From Bacteroidetes bacterium 47-18 (GTDB lineage Bacteria; Bacteroidota; Bacteroidia; Chitinophagales; Chitinophagaceae), in contig MKSF01000008.1 in NCBI GenBank assembly GCA_001897155.1, positions 124,296 through 167,102 on the forward strand: a stretch of 42,807 bases of DNA, given 5' to 3'. The position numbers were made by a program, and so were the translations under genes. The notes under the pieces are model-generated. The model saw nothing but the letters and a program-made list of their open reading frames with translations, searched no databases and was not told the origin of the DNA. Within the stretch, counting starts at the first letter, position 1, and each line of letters starts with the position of its first letter. Shown piece after piece: positions 1 through 9,800 of the stretch.

Positions 1-1416
1 CCGCCGGTACTGCTGAGCATGGTGCCTGCCGATTCGCAGATCAGCCTGAGGCCTTCCAGGATCACGCTGCGGTTTGACAAGTTTATGGAGGTCAAGGAGC
101 TGGACAAGAACATGAGCATCTCGCCGCTCCTGGATATCCAGCCTACCGTGATATCTTACGGCAAGCGTGTGGAAATAAAGATAACCGATTCGCTCCTGAG
201 GCCGAATACGACCTATAAGCTGAGCTTGGGCAATGCGCTTACCGACAACCGGGAAAATACGCCTTATGCCGACTTCGCATATATATTTTCCACCGGGCCG
301 TACCTGGATTCCCTGATGTATGAAGGTTATGTGCTGAACGCCCGGACCGGCTTCCCGGATACCGGCATCACCGTAATGCTCTATGAGGATACATTTACGG
401 ACAGTATGATACTGAGGCGTAAGCCTGTATATGTGACCAAGACCGACCTCCGGGGATATTTTAATTTCGAGATACTGCCTCCCGGCAATTTCAGGCTCAT
501 AGCCGTAGGTGATGAAGACAATAATTACCTGTATCACCCGGGCAATGAGCGTATGGCCTTTTCAGAGACCATTGTACGTCCTTCGGTAGACGCAGGGCTG
601 GAAGCCTTCCTGTATTCCTTTAAGGAAGACAGGCCCGCGAATGACACTGCCAGGGAAGAGCCGCAGGCACCGGACTCCAAATCGGCCAAGTTCGGAACGG
701 GACCCGGTGTCAGCCGGTCAGCCAAGGGCGGAACCGTAGCATACACGGTAAGGGTAGATACGATGAATGCCGAAAAACGGACTTTCGATATTACCACGCC
801 CCTCTATATAACTCTCCGGGATACCTCCATCAGGATCGACAGGAATAAGATATTTCTCAGCTATGATGCTGAAGGCATAGATGCGGAATCCGTCGCAGAC
901 ATCATGCAGTCGGGAGACAGCATTGTTATCAGGACGCAGTGGCTGCAGGATAAGGTATATACTCTCAGGCTGGTAAAAGGATGGGCTACAGACAGCGCGG
1001 CCAATGAAGTGCCGCCCGGCAAATATATCTTTCGCACCAGGGGCAAAGAGGATTACAGTGAGCTCAGGATCAATTTTGCTGATACCCTGCTGAACAGGGA
1101 TTATTATGTAATGGTCAGCACGGAAAAGGATACCGTTCATTACGGCCTGATAACCGCGGCTGTCAGCTTATCCTACCTGGCTCCGGAAGCCTATACGGTG
1201 ATGATCTTTGAAGACAGGAACAGGGACGGGAAGTGGACTACCGGGAATTTCCTGGAGAGAAGGCAGCCGGAGATCATGATACCTCATGACGGCAAGGTGC
1301 TGTTGCGGCCGGGCTGGGAGAATGAGATCGACTTTAAGCCTTATATCTTTAAGCCCGAATCCCGGAAAGCCGACAAGTTTAAGCAAGCGGCAGATCACGA
1401 ACCTGAAAAAGAATAG
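1..1416 (+). CDS. Ig-like (SbsA/Big_5 type) domain protein, 5' end missing
   Basis: The reading frame is open from base 1, so the start and probably a lipoprotein signal lie upstream of the window. The visible part begins with a bacterial Ig-like fold of the SbsA type: PADSQISLRPSRITLRFDKF, followed by a strand-rich stretch up to about residue 100. Next comes a transthyretin/CarboxypepD_reg-like segment (YEGYVLNARTGFPDTGITV, then RGYFNFEILPPGNFRL). The C-terminus holds FEDRNRDGKWTTGNF, an Asp-rich, calcium-loop-like motif found near the end of this Bacteroidota family. It is probably an envelope-anchored structural protein; no enzyme motif is visible. Only 3 nt separate its stop from the next gene, so the two are probably co-transcribed. 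The family call is from recognition; a precise role is unknown. Confidence 0.75.
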   Translation, partial: PPVLLSMVPADSQISLRPSRITLRFDKFMEVKELDKNMSISPLLDIQPTVISYGKRVEIKITDSLLRPNTTYKLSLGNALTDNRENTPYADFAYIFSTGPYLDSLMYEGYVLNARTGFPDTGITVMLYEDTFTDSMILRRKPVYVTKTDLRGYFNFEILPPGNFRLIAVGDEDNNYLYHPGNERMAFSETIVRPSVDAGLEAFLYSFKEDRPANDTAREEPQAPDSKSAKFGTGPGVSRSAKGGTVAYTVRVDTMNAEKRTFDITTPLYITLRDTSIRIDRNKIFLSYDAEGIDAESVADIMQSGDSIVIRTQWLQDKVYTLRLVKGWATDSAANEVPPGKYIFRTRGKEDYSELRINFADTLLNRDYYVMVSTEKDTVHYGLITAAVSLSYLAPEAYTVMIFEDRNRDGKWTTGNFLERRQPEIMIPHDGKVLLRPGWENEIDFKPYIFKPESRKADKFKQAADHEPEKE

Positions 1417-1419
1417 CTT

Positions 1420-1767
1420 ATGAAAATAATATATGGTATTAAAAATTGCAATACGGTAAAGAAAGTATTGACCTACCTGGATGAGCATGCCATTCCCTAT
1501 ACTTTCCATGATTACAAGAAAGCGGGTATCACAAAAGACCGCCTTGAAAGCTGGTGCCGTCAGGCGGGCTGGGAAGCGCTGGTGAATAAAAAAGGTACGA
1601 CCTGGCGTCAACTGGACGATACCGTAAAGGAAGGCGTGACTGATGCCGCTTCAGCCATCGCACTGATGGCAGCACATACCAGTGTGATCAAACGCCCCGT
1701 GATAGAAGAGCAGGATAAGATACTGAGCATTGGCTGGAATGAGGAAGCATTACAGCAGCTTAAATAG
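1420..1767 (+). CDS. ArsC/Spx-like thioredoxin-fold reductase (YffB type)
   Basis: This 115-residue protein has the thioredoxin-like ArsC-family fold. The N-terminal strand and active-site loop read YGIKNCNTVKK, with a single nucleophilic Cys10 and the C-x-T-x-x-K pattern typical of the YffB/Spx branch. The family's RP turn is present (IKRPVIEEQDKIL). There is no second cysteine at position 13, so it is a one-cysteine type and probably depends on glutathione or another thiol. True arsenate reductase activity is not implied: no ars genes are nearby, and YffB-like members are often of unknown substrate. It follows the Ig-like gene after 3 nt. Its last 8 bp overlap the 3' end of the convergent small membrane protein. 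Length and motifs fit the family well. Confidence 0.85.
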   Translation: MKIIYGIKNCNTVKKVLTYLDEHAIPYTFHDYKKAGITKDRLESWCRQAGWEALVNKKGTTWRQLDDTVKEGVTDAASAIALMAAHTSVIKRPVIEEQDKILSIGWNEEALQQLK

Positions 1768-2026
1768 CCTGTTCAGAGGTAGGTATATCGTCTGTATGCG
1801 ATATTTTTGACAGGAACTGAATAGTACCTCCCCGGCTTTTCCATATCCTGGTAGCCCAGGCTATTCCTGTGACCAGGCCGATACCGATGCTTATAAAGCT
1901 GAGCGCCCGATAATTACTGTTGAACAGGTAGATCGCGTATCCAATAACAGAAGCTATCAGGAGTGGACTCAGCATAATTCTGAACCATCCATATGCTTCT
2001 GTTATCCATTCAAATATTTTGTACAT
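1760..2026 (-). CDS. small two-helix membrane protein, unknown
   Basis: This is an 88-residue protein with no recognised family. Two hydrophobic stretches are visible (residues about 17-34, RIMLSPLLIASVIGYAIYLF, and about 40-58, LSFISIGIGLVTGIAWAT), with a polar tail of about 25 residues. That predicts an inner-membrane hairpin. The start lies 5 nt downstream of the stop of the GldH-like lipoprotein gene (2032-2490), so the two are very likely one transcript. The 3' end overlaps the convergent ArsC-like gene by 8 bp. The function is unknown; the coding call rests on the tight operon spacing, the plausible membrane topology and the compact fit between neighbours. Confidence 0.7.
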   Translation of the reverse strand: MYKIFEWITEAYGWFRIMLSPLLIASVIGYAIYLFNSNYRALSFISIGIGLVTGIAWATRIWKSRGGTIQFLSKISHTDDIPTSEQAI

Positions 2027-2031
2027 AGCTG

Positions 2032-2490
2032 TTATTTTATCATCAGCTTAAGGCTTAAAAAGCCCGCTACGCTTTCAGCATGACTGTCCTGTTCCACCTT
2101 AACGCTGTAGACGCCTGTTTCCCTGAACTGAAAAGCGGGCTCCAGCACCTGGATCACATCGCAGTAGTCCCCGCTGCAGTCTGAAAGACTGTTGCCCGAG
2201 GCGTCCTTAAAAGCTATTACATAATCTTTTTCCAGCTCCACGGCGCCGGAAGGGGCGGTAATGCTGACCTTTACATCCAGGCCACTGATGGCATACCCGT
2301 AAATATGCTGCAGGTCTGCGCTGATCTGGTAGGTCTTACCGGATTCTTTTATATCAGGATTGAATTCAATAACCTCTCCTTTGGTCCATATCTGGTCTTT
2401 GAAAATATCCCTGTGCGACGCCTCATATCCTTCTGTGCAGGCAGTGAAGCCGGTAGCAGCCAGGAGTGCGGGCAGGATGAGCTTTTTCAT
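2032..2490 (-). CDS. GldH-like lipoprotein (candidate gliding motility protein)
   Basis: This 152-residue lipoprotein has a signal ending in a lipobox-like ATGFTAC, with Cys18 as the anchor. The mature part follows the layout I associate with GldH gliding lipoproteins: W near residue 35, then EFNPDIKESGKTYQISADLQH, a Y-x-x-S/N segment, an I-x-x-P strand, a long DYVIAFKDASGNSL loop and a final GVYSVKVEQ strand. GldH proteins are about 150-165 residues, so length agrees. GldH supports gliding and type IX secretion in Flavobacterium. No other gld gene is in the window, so the name is a similarity call and not proven. It is likely the first gene of a pair with the 88-residue membrane protein. Confidence 0.55.
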   Translation of the reverse strand: MKKLILPALLAATGFTACTEGYEASHRDIFKDQIWTKGEVIEFNPDIKESGKTYQISADLQHIYGYAISGLDVKVSITAPSGAVELEKDYVIAFKDASGNSLSDCSGDYCDVIQVLEPAFQFRETGVYSVKVEQDSHAESVAGFLSLKLMIK

Positions 2491-2556
2491 ATAGCATGTA
2501 TTTGGTGCGCCTTAAAGATACAAAAAATAAAAGAACGGCAGCACACATTAGGATGG

Positions 2557-3708
2557 TTACATGCTTACTCCCACACCCATCTCGAATATCTCTGCCACGG
2601 AAAGGTGCGTTTTCAGGAGCGCGGTAAAATAAAGCTCCTTTACCCAGCCTCTTTCATTCCTGATGGCATAGAAGCAGCCGCCTATCTTCTGGTATAGCTT
2701 GTCGGACTGGAACTCATAAGGCCTTATATAATAGCCTAACTGGCCTATGATGCCTACCCTCCCGAATACGAACTCGTGTCCCAGGTACCAGGCATATTGT
2801 CCCGCCGTTTTCATTTTATGCTGTATGGGCGTTGCCGAATGAGCGGCAAAGTAGACCAGGTGCGTATGATAATGCAGGTCTATACCCGTGAACACCTTAT
2901 TTTTACCGGCATACCGTTTGGCGATGCCTGCCTGTACAATATAGGTCCGGAAGGTAGGGCCGTCAGCAGGGCCGTTTTCCTTGAACGCAATGCCTGCCCG
3001 GGCAGTGAACATAAAATTATTACGGAAGGAAGGGGCGGGGTTTGTTGACAGCTTTTCGGGTTCGGAAGAAACGGGGAAATAGCGCGCGCCTATATGATAG
3101 CCGTAGGTGTTAATGCCCAGGTTGGGCCGCTGGAAGGACGCATTGGAAACGTGTGTGAAATTAAGCCCGGCCTGCAGGTGCCAGTGCCGGTTTATCTTAT
3201 AGCGCAGGTCCATAGCGAACGGGCTGATATTATTGAAATGACCGCCGATCGCTACATTCTGGCTGTTGGAGCCTGTTGTTACATTATAATATTTGCTGAC
3301 AAAGGATACGCCCATACCGGCCCTGACGGTCCACTCCCATTTATTACGCCGTATTATTGGCAGGGTGATGTTGGGATTCACGCCTATGGCAAATCCGTAG
3401 ATGTCGGGCATGTTATAGTTCATATAGCTGAGACCTATGCCTACCAGGGGATAATTGCGGATCTGGTGCCAGGGCTTCCTGCCGTAGGTCTGGAACAGCA
3501 GGTTGACGTCAGACCCGTAACAGAAAGCAGGCATCGGTCCCGTGAACTTAGCGGTGTGCTTTATCATAGTGGCAAATTTGGCGGTCGCCTCAAAGCCTAT
3601 GCCCTGCCATCGGTCATTTGCAGCATTTTGTGAATAAGCCACCTGTCCAAGGCATAGGCCCAGGATAGTAAATAAACAGCCGAACTTCCCCCGCATATAT
3701 GGAAACAA
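2557..3708 (-). CDS. acyloxyacyl hydrolase (PagL-like lipid A deacylase)
   Basis: This 383-residue outer-membrane protein is predicted to remove an ester-linked acyl chain from lipid A. An N-terminal signal peptide ends around AYSQ; Met5 is an alternative start. The catalytic signature of the PagL family is clear: FTHVSNASFQRPNLGIN, giving His186, Ser188 and Asn189 in the F-x-H-x-S-N pattern on a barrel strand. PagL of Proteobacteria is about 170 residues. The extra 180 residues here form further alternating strands and end in aromatic and hydrophobic residues, as in the longer Bacteroidota versions. A TATATTTG -7 box on this strand lies just upstream (3732-3739). The gap to the GldH-like gene is 66 nt, so read-through is possible. 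Confidence 0.8.
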   Translation of the reverse strand: MFPYMRGKFGCLFTILGLCLGQVAYSQNAANDRWQGIGFEATAKFATMIKHTAKFTGPMPAFCYGSDVNLLFQTYGRKPWHQIRNYPLVGIGLSYMNYNMPDIYGFAIGVNPNITLPIIRRNKWEWTVRAGMGVSFVSKYYNVTTGSNSQNVAIGGHFNNISPFAMDLRYKINRHWHLQAGLNFTHVSNASFQRPNLGINTYGYHIGARYFPVSSEPEKLSTNPAPSFRNNFMFTARAGIAFKENGPADGPTFRTYIVQAGIAKRYAGKNKVFTGIDLHYHTHLVYFAAHSATPIQHKMKTAGQYAWYLGHEFVFGRVGIIGQLGYYIRPYEFQSDKLYQKIGGCFYAIRNERGWVKELYFTALLKTHLSVAEIFEMGVGVSM

Positions 3709-3731
3709 AACGTTTTTACATTAAACAGGTA

Positions 3732-3739
3732 CAAATATA
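3732..3739 (-). promoter_or_regulatory. TAnnTTTG -7 box for the acyloxyacyl hydrolase gene
   Basis: On the minus strand this reads TATATTTG, a full match to the Bacteroidota sigma -7 consensus TAnnTTTG. It lies about 24 nt upstream of the ATG at 3708. No TTG was found at the expected -33 position, so this is a half-supported promoter. Confidence 0.5.
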
Positions 3740-3879
3740 ACGGATTTCCGTGTTGCTGGTGCCTGCTTCGTTTTTCCGGCTGTGCGCTTCTTAATGATCA
3801 TTGGCGCGGGTAAGGATCAGCAACCGGTTGGCAATTGCGCATAACGTTTACTTTCCCATCCTCAAAAGCGAAAGCAGGT

Positions 3880-4035
3880 TGAGATGAAAGTATAGCCGGA
3901 ACGGCCTTATTATGTGGGCTCTGCCCCCGGAAATGGCAGCAATGCCAAAGGCCCCGCCATACAAAATCCCGCTTTAAGGGGGATGCTGAAAGGGCCTGTA
4001 ATAAAGGATTTCACCCTGTTAGGGTTATTTTATTT
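3880..4035 (+). other. structured gene-free segment with several hairpins
   Basis: The 368-bp gap between 3709 and 4076 has no credible gene. Within it, GGCCTT (3903-3908) can pair with AAGGCC (3948-3953). That helix encloses GGGC-TCT-GCCC (3916-3926) and TGGCA-GCAA-TGCCA (3934-3947), the latter closed by a GNRA-type tetraloop. A further ATCCC/GGGAT hairpin lies at 3966-3984. ACCCT-GTT-AGGGT (4013-4025) is followed by a T-rich run and looks like a weak terminator. This could be an untranslated leader, a small RNA or chance folding; no known riboswitch class matches. Confidence 0.35.
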
Positions 4036-4049
4036 TTAAGCTGTAAAGA

Positions 4050-4057
4050 TAAGTTTG
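4050..4057 (+). promoter_or_regulatory. TAnnTTTG -7 box deciding the start of the barrel gene
   Basis: TAAGTTTG is a full match to the Bacteroidota -7 consensus. It sits one base before an ATG at 4059, so a transcript from it would begin after that ATG. The next in-frame ATG at 4077 is therefore the likely start. Confidence 0.55.
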
Positions 4058-4076
4058 TATGGTAAAAATTCTTCTT

Positions 4077-6518
4077 ATGTACAAGCTTATTTCCTTACTG
4101 CTGATTTTTCTTGCTCCGCATGTATTGCCTGCCCAGCAGGATGCCCGGCTCACCGGGACGGTCACCGGTCCGCAACAAAAGCCTGTTGCCGGTGCAAACC
4201 TTATCTTATTAAGAGATACCCTTATCGTCAAGATGAGCGTTACGGACGACAGCGGTCGTTTTGAGTTTGACCCTGTCCCGGCCGGAACCTATTCCTTAAA
4301 AATTACGGCAACAGGCTTTACCGGGTATGTGCAGCACGGTATTGCAGTGGAGCATAGCCTGGCCTTGCCTGCTATAGCGCTGACAGAGGAGGGCGCTGAC
4401 GAGCTGGAAGCCGTCACTTTTAAGGATATAAAGCAGCCTGTAGAAGTGTATGCAGACAGGATAGTGGTAAATGTAGACAACAGTATCGGCTCTGCGGGAG
4501 CTTCGGTCATGGAAGTGTTGCAGCGCTCTCCCGGTGTCAATGTAGATAATAACGATCGTATCAGCCTGAAAGGCAACCAGGCCGCGGCTGTCTGGATAGA
4601 CGGCAAGCCCAGCCCGCTGCAGGGGCAGGACCTGGCTACCGTGCTGAGAGGCATGCCGGCCGGTTCGGTAGATAAAATTGAGATCATTACCAATCCCGGT
4701 GCTCGTTTTGACGCTGCCGGCAGTGGCGGTATTATCAATATAAAGCTGAAAAAGGATAAGCGCCTGGGCTGGAACGGCGCGCTTACCGGCAACTTCGGCC
4801 ATGGAAAATATATGAAATACGGAGCGGGATTTAACCTGAATTACAGGGATAAAAAGATCAACCTGTATGCCAATTATAACTATGCTATGCGTTACTGGTT
4901 CAATCATTTAATGCTGGACAGGCGTTTCCTGGATACGGCGGCTGGACAGGGCGGTAAGCATCTGTTCCGCTACGACCAGGATAATTACGCGGTGTTTAAC
5001 TTCAGGAACCATACCGGCAACGTTGGTATAGATTATTATCTGACCGATAAAACGATCCTGGGCGCTGCCTTTAATGCAGGTGCCAATAAGTTTGAGCCCG
5101 AGGTGAACAACCGCTCCCGGGCATTGGGTCCGGATGACGCGTTATTATATCATTTCAATACGGCAGGCGCGCATGATAACCTGTATTATAATTACAGTGC
5201 CAATGTCAACCTCAGGCACCAGTTCAGCAGCAGTGGCAGGTCCTTAAGCGCGGACCTGGACTATGCTGCGTTTGGTAACCGTACCAGGCAGAACTTCAGG
5301 ACAACCTATACGGGACCTGATGGCAGCCAGTATCTCCCGGACTATTATCTGAAAAGCATTCTGGACGGCATCACGTCTATCAGATCGGTTAAGGCAGACT
5401 ACAATCACCCGTTCAACAGCAAATGGAAAATGGATCTGGGACTGAAGTCCAGCTTTACAGTGGCAGATAACAACCCTCTGTTTTATGAGCTGGAAAACGG
5501 CAGCTATGTTTTAGACACCAAAAGGAGCAATCATTTTATCTATAATGAAAACATCAATGCAGGATATATTAACGTGCATCAGAACATAGAGAAGTGGAGC
5601 ACACAGCTGGGTGTAAGGGTTGAAAATACAAATGCTCACTGGGAGCAGCTGACGACACAGCAACAGTTCAATACTTCCTACACGCAACTGTTTCCCAGCC
5701 TGGCTGCGCAGTACCATGTTACGGGTAAGCATGATATCGGCCTGACATTTAGCCGCAGGATAGAGCGTCCCAATTATCAGCAATTGAACCCGTTTAAGTT
5801 TTTCGTAGACAAAACGACCTACCGTGAAGGATATCCCTATTTAAACCCGGCTTCGTTCTATTCTGCGGAACTGTCGCATACCTATCAGCAGCGTTTCATC
5901 ACCTCTTTTGTTTATGGTATCAATAAAGGGTTTATCGCGGAGGTGATACAGCCAAGTGAGTCTGAAGACTCCGTGACAGTACAAACCAACAAAAATATGA
6001 AGCAGATGATCTTTGCGGGCATCAATGGCTCCTATTCACCAAAGATAACCAGCTGGTGGAGCAATGTAACCAATTTCCAGGCATACTATGCCCACTATGA
6101 CGGTGATATAGCGCAGACACCCCTGAGCAAGGGCAGGCCTGCTTTCAATGTTTATACTAATAATACTTTTATGCTTCCTTATGATATGTCCATGGAGCTG
6201 GGGCTGAATTACAGGTCCAGGGAGCTGTACGCCTATATGGATGTCCGGGCTAACTGGATGCTGAACTTTGGCGTGCAAAAGCATTTCTGGGATAAAAAGG
6301 CAACTTTAAGGCTCAATATCCAGGATATATTTTTTACAGGTTATCCCAGGGCCACTTCGGAATACACCGGTTACCACGAAGATTTTGTAGCAGAACGGGA
6401 AACACGGGTGGCGACACTGGCCTTCACGTATCGTTTTGGCAGCAATACGGTGGCTCCCGTACGTAAAAGAGCGGGAGGCGCTGAGGAAGAAAAAGGAAGG
6501 GCCCAGCAGGGAGCGTAA
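4077..6518 (+). CDS. outer-membrane beta-barrel protein with CarboxypepD_reg domain (TonB-receptor-like)
   Basis: This protein of about 813 residues belongs to the outer membrane beta-barrel family related to TonB-dependent receptors. Layout: a signal peptide (YKLISLLLIFLAPHVLPAQ), then a carboxypeptidase-regulatory-like Ig fold (LTGTVTGPQQKPVAGANLIL to about residue 90). A plug-like domain follows (VMEVLQRSPGVNVDN, VWIDGKPSPL, DKIEIITNPGARFDAAGSGG, to about 225), then a long aromatic-rich barrel. The substrate is unknown; there is no neighbouring SusD-like gene, so polysaccharide uptake is not suggested. The ATG at 4077 is preferred over 4059 because the -7 box overlaps the latter and the signal peptide is then better formed. 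A strong hairpin terminator follows at 6538, so it is probably monocistronic. Confidence 0.85.
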   Translation: MYKLISLLLIFLAPHVLPAQQDARLTGTVTGPQQKPVAGANLILLRDTLIVKMSVTDDSGRFEFDPVPAGTYSLKITATGFTGYVQHGIAVEHSLALPAIALTEEGADELEAVTFKDIKQPVEVYADRIVVNVDNSIGSAGASVMEVLQRSPGVNVDNNDRISLKGNQAAAVWIDGKPSPLQGQDLATVLRGMPAGSVDKIEIITNPGARFDAAGSGGIINIKLKKDKRLGWNGALTGNFGHGKYMKYGAGFNLNYRDKKINLYANYNYAMRYWFNHLMLDRRFLDTAAGQGGKHLFRYDQDNYAVFNFRNHTGNVGIDYYLTDKTILGAAFNAGANKFEPEVNNRSRALGPDDALLYHFNTAGAHDNLYYNYSANVNLRHQFSSSGRSLSADLDYAAFGNRTRQNFRTTYTGPDGSQYLPDYYLKSILDGITSIRSVKADYNHPFNSKWKMDLGLKSSFTVADNNPLFYELENGSYVLDTKRSNHFIYNENINAGYINVHQNIEKWSTQLGVRVENTNAHWEQLTTQQQFNTSYTQLFPSLAAQYHVTGKHDIGLTFSRRIERPNYQQLNPFKFFVDKTTYREGYPYLNPASFYSAELSHTYQQRFITSFVYGINKGFIAEVIQPSESEDSVTVQTNKNMKQMIFAGINGSYSPKITSWWSNVTNFQAYYAHYDGDIAQTPLSKGRPAFNVYTNNTFMLPYDMSMELGLNYRSRELYAYMDVRANWMLNFGVQKHFWDKKATLRLNIQDIFFTGYPRATSEYTGYHEDFVAERETRVATLAFTYRFGSNTVAPVRKRAGGAEEEKGRAQQGA

Positions 6519-6537
6519 GCGATCAGCCGCATTTTTT

Positions 6538-6586
6538 GACCCGGATACCTTACTGAAGCCTGGCTTTAAGATATCCGGGTCTTTTT
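6538..6586 (+). terminator. rho-independent terminator after the barrel gene
   Basis: GACCCGGATA (6538-6547) pairs perfectly with TATCCGGGTC (6572-6581). Inside, CTTA/TAAG continues the stem after one mismatch. Five T residues follow at 6582-6586. It lies 20 nt past the stop codon of the preceding gene. Confidence 0.85.
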
Positions 6587-6631
6587 GTAATCCGGGCAGG
6601 CCGCATTGCTGTTTGTAGGTAATATGTTTAA

Positions 6632-6661
6632 CGTGCTGCCGGCAGGTGTTCCGGCAGCGTG
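6632..6661 (+). other. second hairpin in the 6519-6856 gap
   Basis: GCTGCCGG (6635-6642) pairs with CCGGCAGC (6651-6658) around an 8-nt loop, extended by two G-T pairs and one C-G pair. No T run follows, so it is not an obvious terminator. The rest of this 338-bp gap shows only the -7 box of the next gene. Confidence 0.4.
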
Positions 6662-6830
6662 ACTGCTTCCCATGAGTTGCCCCGGTACTGCTTATTGTTC
6701 CTGTAATACCGGCTGACCCTCCTCCCGCTTTGTAAACAAACAGATAATATCCGTTTCCGTGTATGGAAAGCTGCCGGTCCGACGTTTTAACGATATATAA
6801 AATGTTGAACATTCCTACGTTCTAATATGT

Positions 6831-6838
6831 TACTTTTG
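6831..6838 (+). promoter_or_regulatory. TAnnTTTG -7 box with TTG at -33 for the macroglobulin gene
   Basis: TACTTTTG matches the Bacteroidota -7 consensus. A TTG at 6805-6807 stands 23 nt upstream, at the long end of the accepted spacing. The box overlaps the first in-frame ATG (6827), so translation should start at the ATG at 6857. Confidence 0.6.
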
Positions 6839-6856
6839 ATTATTAAAACTTTTAAT

Positions 6857-9800
6857 ATGCATTTGAAAACATGGCGGATCTCCTGGCTGCTTCTGGCCGG
6901 GGTTCTGGTAGCATTCACATCTATGGCACAGCAATCCAAAAGTTATAAGGCACTGTGGAAGCAGTACGACAGCCTGATGAATTACGGGCTTGAAAAAGAC
7001 GCCGAAGCGGTCATACAGCAGGTGCTGGCCCAGAGCAGGAAGGACAATGACAGGGAACAGTATCTCAAAGCTGTTATTTACCGGACTCAGCTGAAAGTAT
7101 CTAAAGCGGACCAGTTGGCAGATGCTTTCCCTTTGGTGAGCAGCCTGGAGGAAGCCGCAGGCAATAATTCCGAAAGAGCGCTGATATATGCTATCCAGGC
7201 AGTGACCTATGCCGACTATTTTCAGAACAACAGGTGGCAGATCGTATCAAGGACCAACGTGACGACTTCCAATGAGGATATCCAGCCTGCGGCTTGGTCA
7301 GAGGTACAGTTCGTAGATACAATATATAAGCTCTTCAGGAAGTCCCTGAGCTATAAGGCGGAGCTGGAGCGGCTGCCTGCTGCCAGGTATGGATCGCTGC
7401 TGACCCGTGATGACGATGGTAAAGCTGCTGATATGGACCTGTATGAATTCCTTTTACAGGAATACAAGCAGTTCAATCTGGCGAATATACACCTCTTCTC
7501 ACAGGACTTCCAGCAATATAAGACAAACGATACCTCGTGGTTCACCCTGGATCCCGCTGCGTTTATCAATAAAAAAATTGATGCCGCTTCTGATATTGAT
7601 ATAAAAAAGCATACTATTGAAGCATTTCAATTATTGACCGGCTATTACCAAGCCGGCAAAAATGAAGCAAAGCAGGCGCAGCTGGATTTTGAAAGGATCC
7701 TGTACCTGAAGGAGCATTTCCTGTTTCCCAATGAAAAGGCGCTGGTGTCCCGGGTGATGGAAAGATTTGCAGCGCGGTACGCCGCCTACCCGGTAGCGGC
7801 GCTGGCGCTCAAATATAATATAGAGCAGCAACTGCAGGATAAGGAGACAGAGCCGCTGGCTGCTATCGCGGCATATGAAAGGCTTATCCGGAAATATCCC
7901 AATTCCCCGGCCAGCCAGGAATTGTTCAATGCCTTGTCGCAGTTAAAGGCGCAGCAATTCAGCCTGAAGGGCGAAGAAGTGGTGCCGCCGGGCCGTCCCT
8001 TTAAAATATTGCTGGAATACAGGAATGTCAGCGCCTGCCGACTGCTGGTGCTGCCTTTTATTGAAAGGAAGGAGAAAGAACGTTTTGATGATTACCGCAG
8101 CCGCGTGATGGCGCAGCCTGTCATCAGTACCTATACTACCAACCTGCCGGCTGCTGCCGATCTGAAGCAGCACAGTACGGAGCTGAAAATAGACGCCCTG
8201 CCGCCCGGCAAATACTTCATTATCCCGGATCAGCCGCAGCAGGGCGATGACGAATATAACTGGATGAAGCTGGAATTCCAGGTCTCAGGGATCGCTTACG
8301 TGCGTAATGATGACCAGGTTACCATTGTTGACCGCATTACCGGGCGGCCTTTGGCGAATGCTGTGCTAAAGCTGCATCCCGCGAATCCCATAAGGCAGCT
8401 CAAAATGTACACTGCCGATAAGAACGGCGTGCTGCGTGTAAATGACATCAGGAATGACTATTATAACTGGAACCGTTTTACGATCACACATGGTAACGAT
8501 AAGCTGACAGGCAACAGCTACTGGGGATATTTTAACCGGCCGGAAGAAAAGCCCAGCACCCATACATTCATTTTTACAGACCGGGACATATACAGGCCGG
8601 GACAGACCATTTACTTCAAAGGTATCGTGGTCAGTAAAAAGGCGCATAATGACACCCGTGTAGTGGCGCAGCAGCAGGTAAAGGCCAGCATCCATAAGAA
8701 TTATTATGATAAGGCTATTGAGACGGTAGAGCTTACCACCAATGAGTTCGGAAGTGTGCAGGGCACGTTTAAAGCCCCGGAGAATGGCTATACCGGTGAC
8801 TATATCATTAAGATAGGTACCGGGCAGGTCGCCGTAAAGGTAGAAGAATATAAGCGTCCCAAATTTTTTGTGACCTTCGATACGCTTAAGGGCAGCTATT
8901 TTGTCAATGACGGGATAGAGGTACGCGGTGTTGCGCAGGCGTATGCCGGTAACAACATCAACGATGCCAGCGTGGAATATGCTGTGGAACGTAATGTAAG
9001 ATTCCCGTTCCCCTGGCGCTGTTACTGGTGGCCGGTACCTGATAACAGGTCAGAGACGGTAGCCGGCGGTGCGACGGTAACGGATGCCGAAGGACGGTTT
9101 ACAATTCCCTTCAAGGCGATCCCGGATAATACCAACCCGGAGCTATGGCCTGTATTTACTTATACCGTGAATATTAAGGTAACCGACCTCAACGGCGAGA
9201 CCCACGAGTTCTCGCAGAATGTAAGCGCGGCTTACAGGGACGCCTTGCTGACAGCCACGATCCCTGAAGACGGCTCCGATGTCAATCTCAGGAAGGTGAC
9301 TGTACGGGTGACGAATGTCAACGATATCGCCATCAACAACCCGTACACTGTGCGGGTCGCCAAGCTGGAAGCGCCGAAACGGCTTTTAAAATCCAGGCTG
9401 TGGCAAACCCCGGACCAGTACCTGTATGATGAAGCGACGTTCCGGTCTTTCTTCCCCGATGATGTGTATAAAAAGGAAAAGGACAGGGAAAGCTGGAAGG
9501 AGCTGAAAACCGTCTTTACACAGACGTACAGGGGACCGCAGCAACTGAACCTGGTGGAGCTGAAGGCCTTTGACCAGAACGGCTGGTATGTGGTGGAGCT
9601 GAGCACCAAAGATATAAAAGGCCAGGAAGTGACCCAGAAATATTATACTCATGTGGTAACCGACTGGAATAAGCCGGTAGAAAAGGATATACTGATAGCG
9701 GCCAGCCGCGAGGAGGCTATCCCGGGAGACCAGGTGAAAGTGAAGGTAATGAAGCAGGCGGAAGGCGCGCAGGAGCGCTTGCTGATCGTTTCCCATAGCC

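Noticed and set aside
1420-1767. Arsenate reductase in an ars operon
   Set aside because: Only one Cys and no arsenic genes nearby; the YffB/Spx-like branch fits better.
3094-3633. 179-codon plus-strand frame
   Set aside because: Opposite the PagL-like gene, whose catalytic motif is clear; composition is that of a shadow.
3880-3960. Cobalamin riboswitch upstream of the TonB-like gene
   Set aside because: Only a CTGCCCCCGG piece recalls the conserved core; the B12 box and the other conserved parts are not present.
4059-4076. ATG at 4059 as start of the barrel protein
   Set aside because: A -7 box ends one base before it, so the transcript would start after this codon.
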